A stretch of DNA of 34,299 bases from an uncultured Eubacterium sp. (GCA_934322085.1 CAKRGF010000029.1:1-34299); one strand, 5' to 3'; positions 1 to 8,898 are shown, counted from the first letter of the stretch. Notes: a model not told the origin generated them from the sequence alone. Made by a program: numbers and translations.

Positions 1-1
1 G

Positions 2-1771
2 ATTCGAAAGGCTGCCCACAAGGCATACGAAGAATTGCAAAAAACAAGAAACGACATTCGATTAGAAGGTGAACGCGTATTAAAATGGATGGCAGATAAC
101 AACAAACGTGGTATTGTGTTAGCCGGTCGTCCTTACCATATTGACCCGGAAATCAATCACGGTATTCCGGAATTGATTACATCTTATGATATTGCAGTAT
201 TATCCGAGGACAGCATTTCCCACTTAGGAAAGGTTGACCGTCCAACGATTGCGATGGATCAGTGGATGTATCATTCCAGACTTTATGCCGCTGCCAGTTT
301 TGTACGCACCCAGAACAATCTGGATATGATTCAGCTTAACTCCTTTGGATGTGGACTTGACGCAGTAACAACCGACCAGGTCAATGATATTTTGACAAGT
401 TCCAATAAAATTTGTACGGTTCTTAAAATTGACGAGGTCAACAACTTAGGTGCCGCAAGAATTCGTATCCGTTCGCTTATTTCCGCCGTGAAAGACCGCG
501 AACGCAAGGGAATTAAGTCATCTCCCCAAAATTCAGCCTATAAACGAGTTGAATTTACAAAGGAAATGCGTAAGAATTACACGATTTTAGCACCACAGAT
601 GTCACCAATTCATTTTGACATTTTAATGCCGGCTCTTGCTGCCTGTGGTTATAATCTTGTCCAGCTTCCTACCGGCGTAGGCGAATTGGATTATGGCTTA
701 AAATATGTAAATAATGATGCGTGCTATCCGTCTCTTCTTGTAGTCGGACAGTTTATGAAAGCGTTGTTATCCGGTGAGTACGATTTAAATAAAACTGCTT
801 TAATCATTACTCAGACCGGTGGTGGATGCCGTGCAACGAACTATATCGGCTTTATCCGCCGTGCACTAAAAAAAGCAGGCATGGAACAGATTCCGGTTAT
901 CTCATTAAGTGCCGGTGTGGAAACAAACTCCGGCTTTGACATCAATTATCGATTGTTAAAAGCCGCTATTCACAGCTTAATCTACGGTGATTTGTTTATG
1001 CGTGTCGTATATCACACCCGCCCTTACGAGAAAGTACCGGGTTCCGTAAACGCTCTTCACGATAAATGGAAAAAAGTCTGTATTGAGGCTGTGAAAAAAC
1101 CAAAGCAGTCGGAACTTAAGAAAAATATCAAACAAATCGTGAAGGAATTTGATGAAATAGAATTAGATGAAACAAAGAAAAAACCACGTGTTGGAATCGT
1201 TGGTGAGATTTTAGTTAAATATCTCCCTGCAGCCAACAATCATGTTGTCGAACTCTTGGAAGCTGAAGGTGCTGAAGCAGTCTGCCCTGATATGCTTGAC
1301 TTCTTTATGTACAGTGCTTACGATAGTGAATTTAAGGCTGACCACCTTGGCTTTAAGAAAACCAGTAAGTGGCTTGGAAATGCTGCTATCTGGCTGTTAA
1401 ATCAGTTCCGCAAGCCATACTGCAAAGCACTTGCTGAGAGCAAACGTTTTGAGGCACCACCCGAGATTCACGTACTGGCTAAATATGCAGAGCCTTTCGT
1501 ATCTAACGGTAACCAGACCGGTGAAGGATGGTTTCTCACAGGCGAAATGATTGAATTGATTCACAGCAACGTGCCAAACATCGTTTGTACCCAGCCATTT
1601 GGCTGTCTGCCAAACCATGTCGTTGGTAAAGGTGTTATCAAGCAAATACGAAAAGCATTCCCAGATGCCAACATCGTAGCCGTTGACTATGATCCCGGTG
1701 CCAGCGAAGTAAATCAGTTAAATCGTATCAAACTTATGTTAGCAACAGCGAATGAGAATTTAAACAAATAA
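2..1771 (+). CDS. 2-hydroxyacyl-CoA dehydratase activase-related protein, C-terminal part (5' truncated by window edge)
   Basis: The reading frame is already open at base 2 and has no credible start in the window, so this is the C-terminal ~590 residues of a longer protein. The TTG at base 35 has no ribosome binding site and is only an internal codon. The visible part resembles the DUF2229-type region of large activase-related proteins. It has a GRPYHIDPEINHG stretch near its start, then paired Gly/Cys motifs (TQTGGGCRATNY and TQPFGCLPNH) of the kind that bind an iron-sulfur cluster in dehydratase partners. By family knowledge the complete protein (~1400 residues) fuses ASKHA ATPase activase domains to dehydratase-like domains. 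Its substrate is generally unknown, so no pathway is assigned. The gene converges on the surface-protein gene and ends 15 bases before a terminator hairpin. Confidence 0.8.
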   Translation: MRKAAHKAYEELQKTRNDIRLEGERVLKWMADNNKRGIVLAGRPYHIDPEINHGIPELITSYDIAVLSEDSISHLGKVDRPTIAMDQWMYHSRLYAAASFVRTQNNLDMIQLNSFGCGLDAVTTDQVNDILTSSNKICTVLKIDEVNNLGAARIRIRSLISAVKDRERKGIKSSPQNSAYKRVEFTKEMRKNYTILAPQMSPIHFDILMPALAACGYNLVQLPTGVGELDYGLKYVNNDACYPSLLVVGQFMKALLSGEYDLNKTALIITQTGGGCRATNYIGFIRRALKKAGMEQIPVISLSAGVETNSGFDINYRLLKAAIHSLIYGDLFMRVVYHTRPYEKVPGSVNALHDKWKKVCIEAVKKPKQSELKKNIKQIVKEFDEIELDETKKKPRVGIVGEILVKYLPAANNHVVELLEAEGAEAVCPDMLDFFMYSAYDSEFKADHLGFKKTSKWLGNAAIWLLNQFRKPYCKALAESKRFEAPPEIHVLAKYAEPFVSNGNQTGEGWFLTGEMIELIHSNVPNIVCTQPFGCLPNHVVGKGVIKQIRKAFPDANIVAVDYDPGASEVNQLNRIKLMLATANENLNK

Positions 1772-1786
1772 AAAGAATCATAATTT

Positions 1787-1858
1787 AGGAGCCAGCCAAA
1801 AGGCAGGCTCCTTTTTATTTGTAAGAAATAAGGAGCCTGCCTTAGCAAACTCCTTATT
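1787..1858. terminator. Bidirectional terminator between convergent genes
   Basis: For the plus-strand gene, AGGAGCC-A-GCC (1787-1797) pairs with GGC-A-GGCTCCT (1802-1812) around an AAAA loop and is followed by TTTTATTT. For the minus-strand gene, AATAAGGAG (1827-1835) pairs with CTCCTTATT (1850-1858). A third, perfect 13-bp pairing joins 1800-1812 to 1831-1843, so the three arms can re-pair in alternative ways. This fits a shared terminator for the two converging transcripts. Confidence 0.8.
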
Positions 1859-1903
1859 ATATTTTGAATCATTTTGTAGATTCTTTTTTGTTTACTTCTT
1901 AAC

Positions 1904-3556
1904 TTAGTTCATTTTCTTTCTAAATACAATTACTCCGAAAATTGCTAATACAGATAATCCCATAACAATCATTGGGAACAAAAGATTTGTTGTATCTCCT
2001 GTCTCCGGTGCAGAATCAGACAACGGTACATCTTCATCCAGCAAAGTAGTTGTTTTCTTACTTGTTGCTGATGCTTTTGGTGTATCCGGGTCTGTCAGCT
2101 CTTTACTTGCTCTCGGTGTATCTTCATCAAAATCAAACAAGTTTGGAGTAGCTGTTGGTGTTACTTCCGGTGTCGGTGTTGCATCATCACCCGGAGTAGC
2201 CGTTGGTGTTACTTCCGGTGTTGGTGTTGCATCATCACCTGGAGTAGCCGTTGGAGTAACCTCTGGTGTTGCTGTAGGTGTTACTTCTGGTGTTGCTGTT
2301 ACACCCGGTGTCGGTGTTACTGTCACCTTTGGCGTCGGCGTTGCTGTCACTTTTGGTGTTGGCGTTGCCGTTACCTTCGGAGTCGGCGTCGCTGTCACTT
2401 TTGGTGTCGGCGTTGCTGTTACTTTTGGTGTTGGCGTTGCCGTTACTTTTGGTGTTGGTGTTGCCGTTACTTTTGGTGTCGGTGTCGCCGTTACCTTCGG
2501 TGTTGGTGTTGCTGTCACTTTTGGTGTTGGTGTCGCCGTTACCTTCGGTGTTGGTGTTGCCGTCACTTTTGGTGTTGGTGTCGCCGTTACCTTCGGTGTT
2601 GGTGTTGCCGTTACTTTTGGTGTCGGTGTCGCCGTTACCTTCGGTGTCGGTGTTGCTGTCACTTTCGGTGTTGGTGTCGGTGTCACCTTCGGCGTTGGTG
2701 TCACTTTCGGAACTTTCTTTGAAATCATATGCCATTCGCCAGAGTTGCTGACAACTGTATCACAAACCAGCCATCCCTCGGATGTAGTTCTCAAATTAAC
2801 AAAAGCTTTTGGTGCAATTACCGTAGCTCTCATACCATCTGAGTTCAAATCCAAATTCGTCACATAAGGCATATTCCATACAACAGACTCTGCCATTTCC
2901 TCATGTGTTTTACTTCCATTTTTGACAGTAATCTTATATTCCGGAATGCGAACAGCATCTTTCAATGATACATTAAATACTAAGGACTGATTTGCTCGCA
3001 ATGTAACCTTAATACCACCATTCTGAATTTTGCCTGCAGTGATATTTTCAACCATAGCATCTGCATCCACATAAACAATTTCTTCATCAATTCCTGTAAT
3101 GTCTACATGATAATTGTTCATGTCCTTAACATCTTTTGGTGTTGTGTAATCTGCCTTTTTCACAACAGATTCCGCATAGTTTGAAACAGATGCAAGCATT
3201 GCTTTAACTTCATCTTTCACACTTTCCTTTACAACTACATAAGGCGCCCCACGGAATTTCGACTCTCCCACAACTTCCCCAATCCGAATTTCTCCGGAAG
3301 CATTTGCTTTGCTCTCGGAAATCGTGTTTCCATTCCAATGACCATTCCCCTGGTACTTACCTGCGGCAAAGTTTGTCTCCATATCTGCTGTCTGATTCAG
3401 ATAATTACAAACAATTCCGTACTCAATGCAATCTCCCAAAAAAGGCTGATTATTGGACGCAAATGAAATTCCGCCAATCACCCCGATTGCAATTGCGATT
3501 GAGACAACAGCAACCGCTGTTTTTGCCCAAAAGCTTCGCTTCAATCTTTTCATCAT
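1904..3556 (-). CDS. Sortase-anchored surface protein with choice-of-anchor A-like domain and (KVTATPTP)n stalk
   Basis: This is a predicted cell-wall surface protein of 550 residues. Residues 1-33 are a signal peptide with a basic start and a hydrophobic core ending in SFAS. Residues ~34-275 resemble the bacterial choice-of-anchor A domain, with an early FLGDCIEYGIVCNYLNQ segment. Residues 290-417 are 16 octapeptides: one KVTPTPTP, fourteen KVTATPTP and one KVTVTPTP. They are followed by looser TPEVTPTATPGDD repeats. The C terminus is a sorting signal: APETGD at 516-521, a hydrophobic span at ~524-545 and an RKK tail. APETG departs from canonical LPxTG at the first position. Two ATGs are adjacent (3556 and 3553); GGAGG at 3561-3565 is better spaced for the second (7 against 4 bases). 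The gene is monocistronic. The ligand is not evident from sequence, and the choice-of-anchor assignment is from general resemblance only. Confidence 0.75.
   Translation of the reverse strand: MMKRLKRSFWAKTAVAVVSIAIAIGVIGGISFASNNQPFLGDCIEYGIVCNYLNQTADMETNFAAGKYQGNGHWNGNTISESKANASGEIRIGEVVGESKFRGAPYVVVKESVKDEVKAMLASVSNYAESVVKKADYTTPKDVKDMNNYHVDITGIDEEIVYVDADAMVENITAGKIQNGGIKVTLRANQSLVFNVSLKDAVRIPEYKITVKNGSKTHEEMAESVVWNMPYVTNLDLNSDGMRATVIAPKAFVNLRTTSEGWLVCDTVVSNSGEWHMISKKVPKVTPTPKVTPTPTPKVTATPTPKVTATPTPKVTATPTPKVTATPTPKVTATPTPKVTATPTPKVTATPTPKVTATPTPKVTATPTPKVTATPTPKVTATPTPKVTATPTPKVTATPTPKVTATPTPKVTVTPTPGVTATPEVTPTATPEVTPTATPGDDATPTPEVTPTATPGDDATPTPEVTPTATPNLFDFDEDTPRASKELTDPDTPKASATSKKTTTLLDEDVPLSDSAPETGDTTNLLFPMIVMGLSVLAIFGVIVFRKKMN
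2306..2689 (-). repeat. 24-bp tandem repeat array, 16 units, coding for a Thr/Pro stalk
   Basis: Sixteen 24-bp units encode consecutive octapeptides in the surface-protein gene. Inside the array there is a higher-order 48-bp period: the segment GTCGCCGTTACCTTCGGTGT recurs at 2484, 2532, 2580 and 2628 (the last copy begins identically). It alternates with a unit carrying ACTTTTGG in place of ACCTTCGG. The two unit types differ mainly by synonymous changes, so pairs of units were probably duplicated together. Because 24 is a multiple of three, other frames are open here by chance. Confidence 0.95.
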
Positions 3557-3624
3557 ATTTCCTCCAGTCTTTTAAAATGTTTTGCTCTAGAGCCTATAGA
3601 TCAGCCCTATTTTATATACGCATT

Positions 3625-3654
3625 AGTATATCATATGCTCCCTATTTTCAGCAA
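3625..3654 (-). promoter_or_regulatory. Putative sigma-A promoter of the surface-protein gene
   Basis: On the minus strand, TTGCTG (3649-3654) lies 18 bases from TATACT (3625-3630), about 70 bases upstream of the start codon. The rest of the 275-base gap up to ung is AT-rich. I saw nothing else there except a 10-bp direct repeat, TATAACTTAT, at 3811-3820 and 3826-3835; the second copy overlaps the ung stop codon. Confidence 0.5.
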
Positions 3655-3831
3655 GAAGTTTTTTTCATTTTTTTATAATTGTATATATTTTTTTTAATTT
3701 TGTTTTTTAGAATATGAGAATTTAAATGTCCAAGGTATTTACACCTGCACAAAATAAATTTTTCCTTCAACATCATTTGAAACCATAAAGACTTACTACA
3801 TTATATGAAGTATAACTTATCCGGCTATAAC

Positions 3832-4521
3832 TTATTCAAAACATTTTTCAATTTCAGGAATTTCCCACTGAATCGGAGTTTCTCCATTCTTAACCAAAAA
3901 TTCATTTGTCTGGCTGAACGGTTTACTTCCAAAGAATCCACGATATGCCGACAATGGACTTGGGTGAGGCGCCTTAAGAACAAGGTGTTTTGGATTCGAC
4001 AGCATTTTTGCCTTCTCCTGTGCCGGTTTTCCCCATAAAATAAAAACAATCGGTCTATCCTGCATATTTAATTTAGCAATCGCTGCATCGGTAAACTCTT
4101 CCCAGCCGACACCACGGTGCGACATCGGCTTATGTGCCTGAACTGTAAGCACCGTATTCAGAAGAAGAACTCCCTGTTTTGCCCACGAAGTGAGACAGCC
4201 GTGGCTTGGAATTTTACACCCCAAATCATCATGCAGCTCTTTATAAATATTTTCAAGGGATGGTGGAATTGCCACCTGCGGTTTGACCGAAAAACAAAGC
4301 CCATGAGCCTGTCCGTCATTATGATATGGATCCTGCCCTAAAATCACAACCTTAACTTTCTCAAGCGGCGTGAGATGAAAGGCATTAAAAATATCATCTG
4401 CCTTTGGATACACAATTGTCTCACTATATTGTTTCCGGATAAAAAAGAATAGCTTCCTATAATATTCCTTTGAAAATTCTTCATGTAATGCTCTCTCCCA
4501 CTCACCTGTCAAAGCACTCAT
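3832..4521 (-). CDS. ung: Uracil-DNA glycosylase, family 1
   Basis: This enzyme removes uracil from DNA to start base-excision repair. The product has 229 residues, the usual size. It carries the water-activating motif GQDPYH (D64, H67), the uracil-pocket phenylalanine in GLCFSV, a conserved LLLNTVLTV strand, and the DNA-intercalation loop HPSPLS (H186). The start is ATG with AGGGAGG five bases upstream. It is the last gene of the co-directional run, 15 bases after the hisF stop, so it is probably co-transcribed with hisHF. I see no clear terminator hairpin after it. The identification is firm. Confidence 0.97.
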   Translation of the reverse strand: MSALTGEWERALHEEFSKEYYRKLFFFIRKQYSETIVYPKADDIFNAFHLTPLEKVKVVILGQDPYHNDGQAHGLCFSVKPQVAIPPSLENIYKELHDDLGCKIPSHGCLTSWAKQGVLLLNTVLTVQAHKPMSHRGVGWEEFTDAAIAKLNMQDRPIVFILWGKPAQEKAKMLSNPKHLVLKAPHPSPLSAYRGFFGSKPFSQTNEFLVKNGETPIQWEIPEIEKCFE

Positions 4522-4536
4522 AGCAGCCTCCCTCTT

Positions 4537-5298
4537 TTATAAACGTACACTACTTCCCCGCTCCTGCAGGTATTTTTTCAATTCGACAATTTCAAGTTCT
4601 TTAAAGTGGAATAGCGAAGCCGCCAAAACCGCATCTGCTTTTCCCTCGGTGAGGGCATCATAAAAATGTTCCTTCGTTCCTGCGCCGCCGGAAGCAATAA
4701 CCGGAATCGATACATTTTCAGAAACCGTCCGTGTCAGTTCGATATCATAACCATCTTTTGTTCCATCGCAGTCCATACTGGTCAAAAGAATTTCGCCGGC
4801 ACCTAAACGCTCTGCTTCCATTGCCCATTCTACAGCATCTTTTCCCATATCCACGCGGCCGCCATTTTTGTAAATTGTCCATCCACTGCCGTCTGCCCGT
4901 CTTTTGGCATCAATCGCAACAACGACACATTGGCTTCCAAATTTATCCGCAGCATCCGATACAAGTGTCGGATTTAAAATTGCTGCTGAATTCACTGCAA
5001 CCTTGTCCGCACCCTCGCGCAAAATCATACGAAAATCCTCAATCGTGCGGATTCCACCACCTACCGTAAATGGAATAAACACAGTTTCCGCCACTTTACG
5101 AACCATGTTCGCCTTTATCTCTCTTGCATCGCTCGATGCTGTAATATCTAAAAAAACCAATTCATCTGCCCCTGCTTTTCCATAAGCAGCACCAACTGAA
5201 ACCGGGTCTCCCGCATCAATCAAATTAACAAAATTAACTCCCTTTACCACTCTTCCCTCATTTACATCCAAACATGGAATTACTCTTTTCGTAAACAC
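4537..5298 (-). CDS. hisF: Imidazole glycerol phosphate synthase, cyclase subunit HisF
   Basis: HisF is the (beta/alpha)8 subunit that uses ammonia from HisH to turn PRFAR into imidazole glycerol phosphate and AICAR, joining histidine and purine synthesis. The product has 253 residues. The two catalytic aspartates are present: D11 in RVIPCLDV and D130 in VVVAIDAK. Phosphate-binding loops are seen at FTVGGGIR and IASGGAG. The start is GTG at 5298, supported by AGGAGG (5306-5311) seven bases away. It follows hisH by 27 bases. The rest of the histidine pathway is not in this window, so hisHF stands apart from it here. Confidence 0.97.
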   Translation of the reverse strand: MFTKRVIPCLDVNEGRVVKGVNFVNLIDAGDPVSVGAAYGKAGADELVFLDITASSDAREIKANMVRKVAETVFIPFTVGGGIRTIEDFRMILREGADKVAVNSAAILNPTLVSDAADKFGSQCVVVAIDAKRRADGSGWTIYKNGGRVDMGKDAVEWAMEAERLGAGEILLTSMDCDGTKDGYDIELTRTVSENVSIPVIASGGAGTKEHFYDALTEGKADAVLAASLFHFKELEIVELKKYLQERGSSVRL

Positions 5299-5325
5299 CG
5301 AAATTCCTCCTATCTTCGTCTTATT

Positions 5326-5934
5326 CTATATGGAAACAAAATTCTTCAAAATTTCCAGCCCAACATCTCCGCTCTTCTCCGGATGAAACTGGGTTGCAAA
5401 AATATTGTCATGTTCCACTGCCGCATGTACCGGAACAATATAATCGGTTGTTGCCGCTACATCTTCAATATGCTTCGCTTTTAAATAATACGAATGGACA
5501 AAATAAACATACGTGTCCTCCGGAATTCCTTTTAACAATTTAGAGTCCGGATTAATTTTCAAAGAGTTCCATCCCATATGCGGAATTTTATATCCCTCTT
5601 TTTCCGGAAATCTCACAATTTCACCCGGAAGAAGCGAAAGTCCTTTTACATCATGTTCTGACTCATCACTTCTTTCAAAAAACAATTGTAGTCCGAGGCA
5701 GATGCCCATAATCGGCGTACCGGATGCCGCCACATCCTGCAGCACTTTCGTCAGTTCATAGCGGTTCATCTTTTCCATCGCATCCTCAAATGCACCAACT
5801 CCCGGCACAATTACATGGTCTGCTTTTTTAATTTCTTTCACATCTCTTGTAATCACCGGATGTTCCCCAATATATTGTAACGCCTTCTCAACACTTTTAA
5901 TATTTCCTGCATCGTAATCAACAATTGCTACCAT
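5326..5934 (-). CDS. hisH: Imidazole glycerol phosphate synthase, glutaminase subunit HisH
   Basis: HisH is the class I glutamine amidotransferase subunit that supplies ammonia to HisF. The product has 202 residues. The nucleophile is C79 in GICLGLQL, and the triad is completed by H184 and E186 in TQFHPEKSG. The oxyanion-region loop PGVGAFEDAM is present. The start is ATG with AGAGGTGA upstream (about 5944-5951). It heads the hisH-hisF-ung block, 66 bases after the zinc-ribbon protein gene, and the gap contains a hairpin. Confidence 0.97.
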   Translation of the reverse strand: MVAIVDYDAGNIKSVEKALQYIGEHPVITRDVKEIKKADHVIVPGVGAFEDAMEKMNRYELTKVLQDVAASGTPIMGICLGLQLFFERSDESEHDVKGLSLLPGEIVRFPEKEGYKIPHMGWNSLKINPDSKLLKGIPEDTYVYFVHSYYLKAKHIEDVAATTDYIVPVHAAVEHDNIFATQFHPEKSGDVGLEILKNFVSI

Positions 5935-5965
5935 CGTTTTGTATCACCTCTGTCATTGTATTAGA

Positions 5966-5993
5966 ATAGCCGACCAGCGAACCGGTCAGCTAT
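5966..5993 (-). other. Intercistronic hairpin upstream of hisH
   Basis: ATAGC-c-GACC (5966-5975) can pair with GGTC-a-GCTAT (5984-5993). On the minus-strand RNA the middle position is a U-G wobble, so the stem is continuous over 10 pairs. No uridine run follows, so this is more likely a processing or partial attenuation element than a full terminator. Confidence 0.4.
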
Positions 5994-6000
5994 CTTATCA

Positions 6001-7554
6001 TTATCTCTCATCCGCTTCATTTCTCTTCTGCCACCGCAAAAGAATCGCCTGCAAGCGGTCTGTGTATTCCTTTTGTGTCTCGGAAGCAATAATATTTCGT
6101 GCCTGTGATTCACTGACACCAAACTCATTGTACAACTGATTTGCAAGTTTACTCTCCAATTCGTTATACTGGCTGAGCATATCATACTGCTCCGCTTTTG
6201 CCTTATTTGCATCGTAAAGACGAATTCCACCAATCAAAGAATCTAGTGATTCCAAATACATCTTCATCTTATAATAATTCTGATAAGCATCATATTCGTG
6301 CTGGAGCTGCATACACATACGCACCTTCTGTTTCAGTTCTTTCGATGAATCCGAAACAGAAACTCCTGCCAAAGAATCATAGGCATTCTTATAATCACGC
6401 TGTTCAAAAGAACTCTCCGCACTTTTTACGGATGTAGTATAAGAAAGCGCCTGGCTGCCAAACACAACTGCTACACAAAGAAGTCCAAAAAATACCATAA
6501 CAATCGCAGCACCAACCGGATTGATTCTGCCAACTACTTCATTGGCTTCCTGCTCCGCTTTTAATCGTTTCTTTTCTTCTTTTGCCGCTGCTTTTGCTGC
6601 CGCCTGTTCAGCTTTTGCTGCCGCCTTTTTTTCTTTTTCTTCTTTTGCCTGCTCGGTTTTCGCCGCCTTTTCCTCAGCCGTCTGCTTCTTCTTTTCTTCT
6701 TTCGCTGCCTTTTTTTCTTCGGCGTCAGCCTGCTCTTTCTCACGCTCTTTAGCTTCTTCCTCTGCAGACTGTTCCGTAATAATATTACCAAAAACACGTT
6801 TAAAGAAACCGTCTTTTTTCTCTTTTGCTTGTTTTGTATCCTGTTGTTCCGCCTGTACATCATCCGAAACCGCCAGTGGCTCTCCAGACGCTGCAGCCGC
6901 CTCACTATCATCTAACACCAATGAATCCAGTGCTAAATCACCAAAATCATCGCTGTTTTCTTCATCCATCTGTGGAACAAATTCTTCCTCAATCTCAGGA
7001 AATTCCGGCGTATCATCTGCCTCACTGTAAGCCACAGCAGAAAGTGCATCGTCATAAATATCATCTACGGATAAAGAATCTGCATCATCGGCAAATACAC
7101 TCTCCTCATCATCCTCCCGGAAAAGAGAAGTCTCTGCCGGACTTTCATCCATCGGTTCTGCTGCTTTAACCTCTTCTTCCGGCTGTACCGCGGCATCCGG
7201 CTGATCATAATCTTCATAATCCTGCGAAAGCAATGCCAGCAATTCATTTACATCCGCTTCACCCTCGGAATCTTCCTCCGCCGTTTTCTCAACCACTGGT
7301 TCAACCGCCACAGATTCATCTGCCGGTTCATCCAGTACCGGCTCGTCTAACACAGTTTCATCCAATACCGGTTCATCGATAACCGGCTCTGATTCCGGTT
7401 CACTGGTGTTTTCGGGTTCGCTTTCTCCGCCGCTCATACTCTCCATCAGTTCTTCCAGATAAGCCTCGTCCATCTGTGATTCTTCATTTTTGCAGTCTTC
7501 ACACAACTCTTCGCCATCCGGAATTTCTTTTCCACATTTTCTACATAAGGTCAA
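6001..7554 (-). CDS. Zinc-ribbon, acidic, single-pass membrane protein of unknown function
   Basis: I do not recognise this protein (517 residues) beyond its architecture. A zinc-ribbon sits at the very N terminus, with C4, C7, C18 and C21 in a CxxC...CxxC pattern. A long acidic, low-complexity segment follows (~22-240, with repeated EPVLDE units). Next come a Lys/Ala/Glu-rich predicted coiled coil (~262-338) and one transmembrane helix (~346-368, GAAIVMVFFGLLCVAVVFG). The last ~150 residues are helical and should lie outside the membrane. The start is TTG at 7554: AGGAGG (7563-7568) sits eight bases upstream, the Cys motif begins at residue 4, and no better ATG exists. Its position between cheV and hisH, in a run with a two-component system, suggests an envelope-linked regulatory or scaffold role, which is inference only. 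Confidence 0.75.
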   Translation of the reverse strand: MTLCRKCGKEIPDGEELCEDCKNEESQMDEAYLEELMESMSGGESEPENTSEPESEPVIDEPVLDETVLDEPVLDEPADESVAVEPVVEKTAEEDSEGEADVNELLALLSQDYEDYDQPDAAVQPEEEVKAAEPMDESPAETSLFREDDEESVFADDADSLSVDDIYDDALSAVAYSEADDTPEFPEIEEEFVPQMDEENSDDFGDLALDSLVLDDSEAAAASGEPLAVSDDVQAEQQDTKQAKEKKDGFFKRVFGNIITEQSAEEEAKEREKEQADAEEKKAAKEEKKKQTAEEKAAKTEQAKEEKEKKAAAKAEQAAAKAAAKEEKKRLKAEQEANEVVGRINPVGAAIVMVFFGLLCVAVVFGSQALSYTTSVKSAESSFEQRDYKNAYDSLAGVSVSDSSKELKQKVRMCMQLQHEYDAYQNYYKMKMYLESLDSLIGGIRLYDANKAKAEQYDMLSQYNELESKLANQLYNEFGVSESQARNIIASETQKEYTDRLQAILLRWQKRNEADER

Positions 7555-7588
7555 ATGTCACACCTCCTCTTGCCAAAGCACCAAATTC

Positions 7589-8497
7589 TTATTTAAGCAA
7601 AAGGTCCAGCTGATGAACCAATCTGCCAATTTCTGGTTTTGAAAGCTGGGCGTCTACACCAAGTGCCTCGCCTTTTCGTTTCATCTCATCGTTTACCAAA
7701 GATGAGAAAATAACAACCGGAAGCCCTTCAAATCTAGGGTCTTCTTTAATTTTCTTGGTCAGGTGGTGTCCATCCATCTGTGGCATCTCAATATCCGTAA
7801 TAACAAGGGAAATATCCTTTCCAATCACTGCACCATCCTTCATCATGCGGTCCAAGGTATTCCACGCCTCCAGTCCGTTGCTTGTCGGAATCAGATGGGA
7901 ATATCCTGCCTTTGTCAGACATTTCTTCAGCATCTCAAGCAGTAATGGCGAATCCTCTGCGAGAAGAATTGTATAATCAAAACGAGAGCGTTCACCCATC
8001 GCTTCAATCTCAGATAATTTAAGTCCTGTTTCCGGATTGACTTCTGTAACAATCTTCTCAAAATCAAGAACAATAATAATTCTTCCATTAATCTTTGTAA
8101 TACCGGTTGCTACACCTTTACCATTGCCACTGATAGTAGAATCCGGTTTTGCGATATCCTCCCATGATACACGGTGAATACCAAGCACCTGCTGAACATG
8201 AAATGCCGTGTGCAGTCGATTAAAATTCGTAATAATGTACATATCATGAGATGTGTCGCCACTTGATGGAATACCTAATGCTTTTGCCAAATCAATTACG
8301 GTAATCAGCCGTTCTCTCGGCATAAAAATTCCCTCTATGTACTCATGTGCATTTGGCACCATCGTCGGCTCCTGATATGGACAAAGTTCATTAATCTTTG
8401 CCACATTAATTCCATAATGCTGATTGCCGACCACAAACTCCAGTAACTCAAGTTCATTGGTACCACTCTCTAATAAAATTCCTGTTTCTGCTGCCAT
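7589..8497 (-). CDS. cheV: Chemotaxis coupling/receiver protein CheV
   Basis: CheV is a CheW-like coupling domain fused to a response-regulator receiver. In motile Firmicutes it links chemoreceptors to CheA and tunes adaptation. The product has 302 residues. The CheW domain spans ~15-155 and the receiver ~174-302. The receiver has the acidic pair E181/D182, the phosphoacceptor D235 in VITDIEMPQMDG, a Ser-Ser at 265-266 and K287 in LSKPE. The start is ATG with AAGGAGG at 8507-8513, overlapping the stop of the upstream PH-domain gene. No receptor, cheA, cheY or flagellar gene is in the window. It may act with distant chemotaxis genes or with the neighbouring envelope proteins. Confidence 0.93.
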   Translation of the reverse strand: MAAETGILLESGTNELELLEFVVGNQHYGINVAKINELCPYQEPTMVPNAHEYIEGIFMPRERLITVIDLAKALGIPSSGDTSHDMYIITNFNRLHTAFHVQQVLGIHRVSWEDIAKPDSTISGNGKGVATGITKINGRIIIVLDFEKIVTEVNPETGLKLSEIEAMGERSRFDYTILLAEDSPLLLEMLKKCLTKAGYSHLIPTSNGLEAWNTLDRMMKDGAVIGKDISLVITDIEMPQMDGHHLTKKIKEDPRFEGLPVVIFSSLVNDEMKRKGEALGVDAQLSKPEIGRLVHQLDLLLK

Positions 8498-8511
8498 TGT
8501 CTCTCTCCTCC

Positions 8512-8889
8512 TTACTCCATGTCATCAATATCATCAAACTGAGCAGCGTCTGCATCCAGTCCCATCGTATGAAGGGTTCTGACTTTGCGCCGTTCTTGTT
8601 CTGCCGTAACTAAAATATAATCTTTGATTTCCTTTGCATGCCGGATATGCTTTAATTCAAGCATCGGATCCGTCACATCACTCGAATAACATACAACCGT
8701 TCCCAAGTGGAAAATCCTCTCCAAAAAGCCTGTCACAAGTTTCACATCCTGAATCCGATACATCAATGTATCATCTTCTTCTGTCCTAAGAAAGCCTTTT
8801 CTAATGTTTACCACCTTTTCCTCAATCCGATAGGTCGTAAAAGAAAGCGGCAGTCCAAAAAACAGACTTCTCTTTTTTTCCTGATACAT
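8512..8889 (-). CDS. Bacterial PH-domain protein
   Basis: This small protein (125 residues) is dominated by one bacterial pleckstrin-homology-like domain of the bPH_2 type. The pattern is FTTYRIEEKVVNIRKGFL, then DDTLMYRIQDVKLV, then FLERIFHLGTVVCYSSD, and the domain ends near LKHIRHAKEIKDYI. The tail is acidic. Unlike many relatives it has no transmembrane helices, so it should be cytosolic. The start is ATG with AGGAGG at 8895-8900, overlapping the lipoprotein stop codon. It is tightly packed between the lipoprotein gene and cheV. The domain often serves as a protein-protein or membrane-proximal module; the binding partner is unknown. Confidence 0.8.
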   Translation of the reverse strand: MYQEKKRSLFFGLPLSFTTYRIEEKVVNIRKGFLRTEEDDTLMYRIQDVKLVTGFLERIFHLGTVVCYSSDVTDPMLELKHIRHAKEIKDYILVTAEQERRKVRTLHTMGLDADAAQFDDIDDME

Positions 8890-8898
8890 AAATGCCTC

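Noticed and set aside
2306..2689. Possible CRISPR array
   Set aside because: Units are contiguous with no variable spacers, and they encode protein repeats in frame.
2235..2751. Long open frames on both strands across the surface-protein repeat (166 and 157 codons)
   Set aside because: They arise because the 24-bp unit is a multiple of three and stop-free in other frames; their products are low-complexity and lack ribosome binding sites.
6521..7030. Plus-strand frame of 169 codons and other frames across the charged coiled-coil region
   Set aside because: Shadow of the Lys/Ala/Glu-rich coding sequence of the zinc-ribbon protein; the product is a Ser/Phe/Ala-rich low-complexity string.
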